A DNA stretch of 12,103 nucleotides from MedAcidi-G1 sp002294285 (lineage in GTDB: Bacteria; Actinomycetota; Acidimicrobiia; Acidimicrobiales; MedAcidi-G1). Every line of letters starts with the position of its first letter. The first letter of the stretch is position 1. The notes below the pieces were generated by a model that saw only the letters and a list, made by a program, of their open reading frames with translations, made no database searches and was not told the DNA's origin. Of this stretch, positions 7,076 to 12,103 are shown piece after piece. The stretch lies in the NCBI GenBank assembly GCA_963999645.1, contig CAXEUY010000029.1, positions 1 through 12,103 of the forward strand, written 5' to 3'. Both the position numbers and the translations under genes were made by a program.

Positions 7076-8160
7076 CTAGAGATACCTGTCCCCTCGATTA
7101 CCTCATCTATTTCTACGATGGACTTCCTTTCAACAGATAAATGCGCCGCTTCTCCGACTGCTACTGACCAAAATCCGTCAATAAGACCTACTTCTGGTTC
7201 GTTCCCTTCCAAAAGTGCTTCACGGAACTTTAAATGCTCGACATAAGAGGATCCACTGTGAGTACCCTCATGTAAAATTTCGGGATTTTCAGAACGTACC
7301 TCATCGACAGAACCTATCCAGTGTTTACCTCTGATACCGGTTCTCATAACAGACTCGGGAATCAAGGCTTCGAGTTTGCCTAAATCTCCAACAACAGAAA
7401 CTTCTTCTTGATTTTTCGTTGCTTCTGCAAACATACACAGATCTAACATTCCTCGGGAACCTGATTCAAACTCAACTATCACATAGGCGTTGTCAATGAT
7501 GTCGGGGGTGACTCCGTCATATTCTTCATCTAGGTGATTTACATCCTGCCCGGCTGATGCCATCACCCTCACCGGCATGTCTCCGGTGATCAGGTTCATC
7601 AAATCAAAGAAGTGGCAGCACTTCTCAACTAATGTGCCACCGGTATTTGAATTGAAACGATTCCAATTTTCGACTTTCTCCAAGAACGGGAACCTGTGTT
7701 CACGAATTGAAACCATTCGAACAGGTCCAATGATTCCTTGGTGTACACGGTCGATGAGTTCTGAAACGGCTGGCATGTAGCGATACTCCAACCCGACCCA
7801 AACCATCGAATCATCGCCGGCAGCGGAAATTACCTTGGCACAATCAGAGGTTGTAGTACAAAGAGGTTTTTCGATCATCACAGGAATTTTTGCGTCAATT
7901 ACGTCGAGTAGTATTTCTGTGTGTGTCATATTTGGGGTGGCGACAACAAGAGCGTCAACTTCTCCATTGTTCAACAGTTCATGATGGTGTGTGAAGCTCT
8001 TTACTTCTCCACCAATCAGTTCTTTAGCTGTGTTGAGAGAGTTTTGATTTGTATCACAGAGTGCTGTTATTACGTTACCTTCAATGGCCTGAAGGTCGAG
8101 AATATGCTCGATTCCCATCATTCCTGTGCCGATTATTCCGAAACGGATTTCTTCTGTCAA
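7072..8160 (-). CDS. Gfo/Idh/MocA-family NAD(P)-dependent oxidoreductase
   Basis: A 362-residue cytoplasmic enzyme with an N-terminal Rossmann domain and a C-terminal alpha/beta domain. Most members oxidise or reduce sugars and cyclitols; some use transient oxidation to hydrolyse glycosides. Seen: GTGMMG completing GxGxxG (11-16), Asp36 at the end of beta-2 (NAD preference), VVATPNMTH (72-80), EKPL with catalytic Lys98 (97-100), and GGTLVEKCCHFFDL (174-187) with His183. The usual DxxxH pair is ExxxH here (Glu179). The start is TTG at 8160, inside the upstream stop (TTGA), with GGAG 10 nt before it; its stop overlaps the next start (ATGA). Its tight position between an aldo/keto reductase and an SsuD-like enzyme indicates one pathway. 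It may be a ThuB-like sugar 3-dehydrogenase or an NAD-dependent glycosidase; the sequence does not decide. Confidence 0.92.
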   Translation of the reverse strand: MTEEIRFGIIGTGMMGIEHILDLQAIEGNVITALCDTNQNSLNTAKELIGGEVKSFTHHHELLNNGEVDALVVATPNMTHTEILLDVIDAKIPVMIEKPLCTTTSDCAKVISAAGDDSMVWVGLEYRYMPAVSELIDRVHQGIIGPVRMVSIREHRFPFLEKVENWNRFNSNTGGTLVEKCCHFFDLMNLITGDMPVRVMASAGQDVNHLDEEYDGVTPDIIDNAYVIVEFESGSRGMLDLCMFAEATKNQEEVSVVGDLGKLEALIPESVMRTGIRGKHWIGSVDEVRSENPEILHEGTHSGSSYVEHLKFREALLEGNEPEVGLIDGFWSVAVGEAAHLSVERKSIVEIDEVIEGTGISR

Positions 8161-9065
8161 GGCAGGGGCACTCCATCTGATGCTTCAATCAGATTGTAGA
8201 CATCATCTCGAGTCAGATTAACACTGGTTGCTTGAGCTAATTTCTTCAATCTTTCCGTCTGTTGAGTTCCAACAATTGCTATTGGTGCTGTTGGATGGGC
8301 TAGTACAAATGCAACCGCTATAGCCGCTCGATCCACTGACTCTCTTTCTCCCAACGCGTCAAGAAGTTCAACCAATTCTGGTCTCACGCCTTCTCCTGTG
8401 GCCAATTTTCCTCCTGCAAGTGGACTCCAGGCGAGAGGAGTAATTCCTTTGGCAGAACACTGGTCAAGGGTTCCATCTCTTAACGGTGTGAGGCAACTAA
8501 GAGAGAATTCTGGTTGCGTTGTAGTTAGCGGAGAATTCAGATGTGAAGAAAGAGCAGCAACTTGATTCGGAGTGTAGTTTGAAACCCCTATAGCTTTAAT
8601 TTTTCCTTCATCTATAAGTGAATCAAGTGTTTCTGCAACTTCGGACGGATGGGTGTAAAAGTCTGGTCTGTGGATTTGGTACAGATCAATCTGTTCGACT
8701 CCTAGCCGCTTCAGGGAACCCTCGCATGCAGAACGTAGGTATTTCGAACTCGAGTCATAAGGAACCGGTGGGGCTATACCTCCTTTGGTAGAAAGAACTA
8801 TCTGTTCGCGCAGATGAGGACTCGCTGCGATAACACGACCGAGTAGTTCTTCACATGCACCGAAGCCTTTGCCTCCCCAGTCAAAACCGTAAACATCAGC
8901 ATTGTCAATCAGGTTCATACCGAGTTCAACGGCAGTCTCTAAAAGTTCAGTCGCTTCATCTAGATTCTCCGTTGTGTAGCGCCACAAACCGAAAGCGATA
9001 GGACCTACCTCTGGCAGGTCTTCACTGATTGTTCTAGGTTCTTTTAGAACAATATTTTCAGACAT
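8157..9065 (-). CDS. Aldo/keto reductase
   Basis: A 302-residue NADPH-dependent (beta/alpha)8-barrel reductase of aldehydes or ketones, YdhF/YajO-like in general appearance. The catalytic tetrad is complete: Asp54 and Tyr59 (IDNADVYG), Lys94 (LSTKGG), His132 (YQIHRPD). Further family signatures are GVSNYTP (160-166), QPEFSLS (184-190) and the cofactor-phosphate region IVGTQQTERL (264-273). The ATG is preceded by GAGGAA at a short 3-nt spacing. It lies 45 nt after the MalG-type permease and overlaps the next gene by 4 nt. In oxidative sulfoquinovose breakdown an aldo/keto reductase (SmoB) reduces the 6-oxo-glucose released by the monooxygenase; this gene could fill that place, but its specificity cannot be seen. 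Confidence 0.93.
   Translation of the reverse strand: MSENIVLKEPRTISEDLPEVGPIAFGLWRYTTENLDEATELLETAVELGMNLIDNADVYGFDWGGKGFGACEELLGRVIAASPHLREQIVLSTKGGIAPPVPYDSSSKYLRSACEGSLKRLGVEQIDLYQIHRPDFYTHPSEVAETLDSLIDEGKIKAIGVSNYTPNQVAALSSHLNSPLTTTQPEFSLSCLTPLRDGTLDQCSAKGITPLAWSPLAGGKLATGEGVRPELVELLDALGERESVDRAAIAVAFVLAHPTAPIAIVGTQQTERLKKLAQATSVNLTRDDVYNLIEASDGVPLP
8171..8174 (-). promoter_or_regulatory. Ribosome binding site supporting the TTG start of the Gfo/Idh/MocA gene
   Basis: GGAG on the minus strand, 10 nt before the TTG at 8160 and inside the end of the aldo/keto reductase gene. It supports TTG as a true start at the TTGA overlap. Confidence 0.5.
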
Positions 9066-9110
9066 TAATTCCTCGATCCGGCTTGTTGAAATTTTCAGCT
9101 TATAGAAACA

Positions 9111-10076
9111 CTACGACTTAACTGACCCTGCTAGGAGTCCACGAACAAAATATCTCTGCAGGAAGAAGAAAACCAGCAAAGGCACTCCTGCTTGCACGAA
9201 AGCTCCTGCTGAAAGCACATGTTCTTTCATGCCGAACTCCCCTGCCATGGAGGCAATATTTATAGTTGCTGGATAACTGGCTCCGTTTCCGCCAACCATC
9301 GTCAAAGCGACTAGATAATCGTTCCAGGTCCACAAGAACTGAAAGATCGTGAATGCCGCTAAAGCTGGCACAGAAAGTGGGACCACGAGACGCCAGAAGA
9401 TCGTGAAATGATTGGCACCATCAATTCTTGCAGCCTCGAAAAGTTCTTTTGGTAGTGCCGAAATGTAGTTATGCAGAAGAAAGATAGCGAATGGCATGGC
9501 AAAAGCGGTGTGTGTCAACCAGACGGCAGTTGTGGTACCAGCGAGGTCTAAATCAGGGAAGAGAGTAATTACGGTTCCAGTACCGGGGATAGTCCAATGT
9601 GCACCTCCTGCAAACAATTGCAGAAGCGGTAGGAGAGCTACCTGATTGGGTAGTGCCATCAGCGCTACAGTTGCGATAAAAAGCCATTCACGACCTTTGA
9701 AGGAAATCCAAGCGAATGCATACGCCGCCATTGCAGCGATAGCTACCGGTATAACTGTCGCTGGTATTGCTATGGCAGAAGAGTTGATTAGAGCCTGCCA
9801 CATTCCTCCTGACTGCCTTGATGAAAGAACAGTAGTGTAGTTGTCGAACGTCCAACCACCTTCCGTAAATGAAGTCCACCATCCTGTTGCTCTTTGAGCG
9901 TCCCTAGTTCGGAATGAATTTATGAACAGGCTGCCTGTAGGTATGCTCCAGATGACGACAAGTATCCAAAGAGCCCATGTCGGTATAGCTTTCAAAAGTC
10001 GATATACGAACTTTCCCACAGAGTCAACAGATTTTGCATTTTCTGAAATTTGCGTGTTCTGGGTTTTGGTAGTCAC
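9111..10076 (-). CDS. ABC transporter permease, MalG type
   Basis: A 321-residue inner-membrane subunit of a carbohydrate importer. Seen: a cytoplasmic N-terminus of about 30 residues, a first membrane segment (about 33-53), segments around 96-124, 130-153, 184-204, 235-257 and 288-308, and the ATPase-docking EAA loop EAARIDGANHFTIFWRL (214-230) followed by VVPL. That is the normal six-segment MalG plan and length. The start is GTG at 10076 within the stop of the upstream permease (GTGA), with GGAG 9 nt before it (10086-10089). It is coupled to the MalF-type gene and followed 45 nt later by the aldo/keto reductase. Its likely partners are the MalF-type permease and the ATPase at 4828-5988. 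The class transports sugars or polyols; the exact substrate is unknown. Confidence 0.94.
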   Translation of the reverse strand: MTTKTQNTQISENAKSVDSVGKFVYRLLKAIPTWALWILVVIWSIPTGSLFINSFRTRDAQRATGWWTSFTEGGWTFDNYTTVLSSRQSGGMWQALINSSAIAIPATVIPVAIAAMAAYAFAWISFKGREWLFIATVALMALPNQVALLPLLQLFAGGAHWTIPGTGTVITLFPDLDLAGTTTAVWLTHTAFAMPFAIFLLHNYISALPKELFEAARIDGANHFTIFWRLVVPLSVPALAAFTIFQFLWTWNDYLVALTMVGGNGASYPATINIASMAGEFGMKEHVLSAGAFVQAGVPLLVFFFLQRYFVRGLLAGSVKS

Positions 10077-11959
10077 TGGATCACGCTCCGCTGCATCCGA
10101 CGGACATTGAGTGCCATCGCTGGCACGACTGCTAGAAAGAGAACTGTCGCTAGGGCGGATCCAAGTCCGAGATTAAACTCTGTGAAAGTCTTCTGCCACA
10201 TCTCGTTAGCGATTACTTGGGTCCCGAAGTTTCCGTTTGTCATAACTCGGACTATGTCAAAAACTTTCATAACTAAAACTATGAGAGCAGTGACTATGAC
10301 ACTTATTGTCGGAGTAATCGTAGGAAGAGTCACATTGAAGAAAACCTGTCGATCATTTGCTCCATCTACACGCGCTGCTTCAATGAGATCACTTGGAACG
10401 GCCTTAATTGCGGCAGAAAGTATCACCATGGCGAATCCTGTCTGTATCCAAATCAAAACAACCATCAGCCAGACGTTGTTAAATGGACCTTCCTGAACAA
10501 ATAAAATAGGTTTGCCTATGGGTTGACCTAGGGGCCCTTCTTCTACACCTCCTATACCGGGACCTAAAAGACGGTAGAGGACCCACAGGACCGGCAAAGA
10601 TACGAAAAGGGAACCGATGGAAATCGCAATTTGTTTCCGTCGGATCCCAAAAAAGCTAAGTGACGCTAGACCGATTGTCACTATTGCGAGAATTGCAACA
10701 CCTATTATCTGTCCAGTGCTGCCTGAACCTAGTTTTCCAAGTCCTACCCAAATAGCGTTGAACAAACCTGTCTGAGGTTTTTTTGGTGGTCTGGCGATGT
10801 ACATGAATTTCCAAATAATTCCTGCACCCACAAAGGAAATTGCCATTGGTAAGAAAATTAAGCTTTTTGCCGCAGATTCGAATCTGACACGATCAGCAAG
10901 GACAGCAGCAACTAAACCTAAACCTGTTGACAACAAAGTGACAACTATGACCCACCAGAGGTTATTTATGACTGTTCCTCTTAGGGTAGAGAAGACCGCA
11001 AAGATGAGTAGGAATACACCTATTGCTGAAGGAGTTAGAAAACTTCCGTTCGGATGCAGTACCCTCCCCTGCTTTTTACCTGACAATAAACCAGCCACGA
11101 CACCTGCAAATATGAGAAGCAACGCCAGCACGAAAAGACGGCTGGTGAAAATATTCGACCAGTCACTTAAATCCACACTCGACTTGTTTGTAAGGATCTC
11201 TCCATAGTTTTTAAGTCCAGCCCACTCCCTACCCCTTATTCCGTGCAGAGAGAGGTAGACGGTTCTTCCCAAAGGGATGATCAGACCTAGTGATACAAAT
11301 AAGAGAGCTGGTCCCAAGAAAACACCCACACGTGTTCTTTCCTGAAAACGATTGCGTCCTAGGAGATCGCGTTCAGGCCCTGAAGTCAAAGATGCACCAA
11401 GCAAAGAGAAGGTTATGACGGTCAAGAGGTATGAAGAACTTTTGGATCCTTCTCCGATTTCTGCCAGCAACCAACCGCCTAGCACCCAACCGATCGTGAT
11501 AAATAACAACAACCCACCGACTCGGAAGTTTCTGAATACGAGAGTTGTAAGAGAGTAAAGAACTGCTGCTGATACCACTAGTACAAGCAGACTAGTGATC
11601 TGTATCTCTGGGTTGACTGAATCCTTGAGAAAGGCAGCAATGATTAGACCGGCACCTGCTCCCATTGCCGGACCTGTTGCTATTCGATATTTCCGTTTAC
11701 TTATTAAAGATGGAATTGATGCCAAGACTGAAAAAATCAAGGCGCACAATATTACGAATAGGAAACTGGATCCTTTTACAAGTCGGTTACCCACCAGAAC
11801 GGCTGACAAGATGACACCACATAGAGCTCCAGATATCGCCCGGAAAAGAAACCAACGATCCACAACTAGGTCAAAAAGGCGATTTGCTCCAACAAAAATA
11901 AGGGCACTAACACCTATTGAGATCGTGATACCCCAGAAAGCCTCTATCAAATTTTCCAT
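10073..11959 (-). CDS. ABC transporter permease, MalF type, greatly enlarged
   Basis: A 628-residue inner-membrane protein; ordinary MalF-type permeases have about 290-330 residues (E. coli MalF 514). The recognisable permease begins only at about 210: GVFLGPALLFV (212-222), NYGEIL (251-256), LGLVAAVLADR (347-357), LIFLPMAISFVGAGIIWKF (367-385), the EAA loop EAARVDGANDRQVFFNVTLP (527-546) and FDIVRVMT (567-574). Added material: roughly seven hydrophobic stretches in residues 8-192; two more at about 274-294 and 310-326 within the normally short first external loop; and two at about 417-438 and 444-465 before the EAA region. In all I count about 16-17 potential membrane segments. A stop codon lies just before the codon preceding the ATG, so the start cannot move upstream; the Shine-Dalgarno (AGG, 14 nt away) is poor. 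The docking loop is intact, so transport function is expected. Confidence 0.92.
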   Translation of the reverse strand: MENLIEAFWGITISIGVSALIFVGANRLFDLVVDRWFLFRAISGALCGVILSAVLVGNRLVKGSSFLFVILCALIFSVLASIPSLISKRKYRIATGPAMGAGAGLIIAAFLKDSVNPEIQITSLLVLVVSAAVLYSLTTLVFRNFRVGGLLLFITIGWVLGGWLLAEIGEGSKSSSYLLTVITFSLLGASLTSGPERDLLGRNRFQERTRVGVFLGPALLFVSLGLIIPLGRTVYLSLHGIRGREWAGLKNYGEILTNKSSVDLSDWSNIFTSRLFVLALLLIFAGVVAGLLSGKKQGRVLHPNGSFLTPSAIGVFLLIFAVFSTLRGTVINNLWWVIVVTLLSTGLGLVAAVLADRVRFESAAKSLIFLPMAISFVGAGIIWKFMYIARPPKKPQTGLFNAIWVGLGKLGSGSTGQIIGVAILAIVTIGLASLSFFGIRRKQIAISIGSLFVSLPVLWVLYRLLGPGIGGVEEGPLGQPIGKPILFVQEGPFNNVWLMVVLIWIQTGFAMVILSAAIKAVPSDLIEAARVDGANDRQVFFNVTLPTITPTISVIVTALIVLVMKVFDIVRVMTNGNFGTQVIANEMWQKTFTEFNLGLGSALATVLFLAVVPAMALNVRRMQRSVIQ

Positions 11960-12040
11960 TATTCAGATTTTTACCTATTAATCAAAAAAGACCGAATCGG
12001 GTAATAGTAATTTGAACCCGAAGAGAGTTTAGATGGGTCA
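11960..12040 (-). promoter_or_regulatory. Leader region upstream of the permease operon
   Basis: Non-coding stretch between the MalF-type start and the hairpin. It holds a 6-bp inverted repeat, TCGGGT (11997-12002) and ACCCGA (12016-12021), separated by 13 nt, followed on the minus strand by a run of six T (11984-11989). This could be an operator-like site or a weak hairpin. I see no convincing -35/-10 pair reading into the permeases, so transcription may come from beyond the right edge. Confidence 0.25.
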
Positions 12041-12088
12041 AAACTGATCCGGCCGGACCTTTTCAGGTCCGGCCGGTAAACAGTTTTT
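12041..12088. terminator. Strong GC-rich hairpin, possible bidirectional or partial terminator
   Basis: A perfect 12-bp stem (arms 12049-12060 and 12065-12076, CCGGCCGGACCT and its complement) with a 4-nt loop. Flanking AAACTG (12041-12046) and CAGTTT (12081-12086) can pair to lengthen it. On the plus strand it runs into a T-rich tail (TTTTTATTTT). On the minus strand the loop is GAAA, a GNRA tetraloop, and the T-run after the inner stem is only four bases. Placed just upstream of the permeases, it may end a neighbouring gene or stabilise and partly terminate a transcript continuing into the permeases. Confidence 0.75.
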
Positions 12089-12103
12089 ATTTTGTTCTCT
12101 GAA

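Noticed and set aside
10050..10496. Plus-strand open frame opposite the MalF-type permease
   Set aside because: It is a reverse-complement shadow of membrane-segment codons, including the EAA loop, and has no protein signature of its own.
11595..11981. Plus-strand open frame opposite the N-terminal extension of the MalF-type permease
   Set aside because: The minus-strand reading gives clean hydrophobic segments continuous with the permease; the plus-strand reading is basic and low in complexity, typical of a shadow.

Overview
The window looks like chromosomal DNA of a free-living, probably marine bacterium. By eye it has moderate GC, is tightly packed, and uses TTG and GTG starts freely. There is no marker gene. 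The gene repertoire (SsuD-type flavin monooxygenase, TauD-type dioxygenase, many oxidoreductases, MalFGK-type sugar importer with an unusually long MalF-like subunit) would fit uncultivated marine Actinomycetota (Acidimicrobiia-like) or SAR202-like Chloroflexota. That assignment is a low-confidence guess. I see no rRNA, tRNA, CRISPR array, insertion sequence, prophage or plasmid signature.

Layout: two gene strings converge near position 5,990-6,005. The plus-strand string (1-5988) is: a TauD/TfdA-family dioxygenase cut off at the left edge; an APH/EcKinase-like kinase; an SDR dehydrogenase; a second, paralogous kinase; a ThuA-like protein; a SnoaL-like (NTF2-fold) protein; and a MalK/UgpC-type ABC ATPase. 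The minus-strand string, read right to left (11959-6005), is: a very long MalF-type permease; a MalG-type permease; an aldo/keto reductase; a Gfo/Idh/MocA oxidoreductase; and an SsuD-like monooxygenase. Many neighbours touch or overlap (TGATG, TTGA, ATGA, GTGA junctions), so both strings look like operons with translational coupling. A GC-rich perfect hairpin sits upstream of the permeases. The usual fourth transporter part, a solute-binding protein, is absent and may lie just beyond the right edge.

How the genes may work together (inference): the permeases plus the ATPase form a carbohydrate importer. The monooxygenase keeps the SsuD active-site residues at a constant +2 offset. Together with an aldo/keto reductase and a Gfo/Idh/MocA protein beside a sugar importer, this recalls the oxidative desulfonation route for sulfoquinovose (SMO pathway: monooxygenase removes sulfite to give 6-oxo-glucose, reductase makes glucose). 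The TauD-like enzyme on the other strand is a second possible desulfonating enzyme. ThuA plus Gfo/Idh/MocA plus importer also recalls thuEFGK-AB, where disaccharides are oxidised to 3-keto sugars. The two kinases and the SDR suggest that an imported alcohol or sugar is oxidised and phosphorylated. The actual substrate cannot be read from the sequence.
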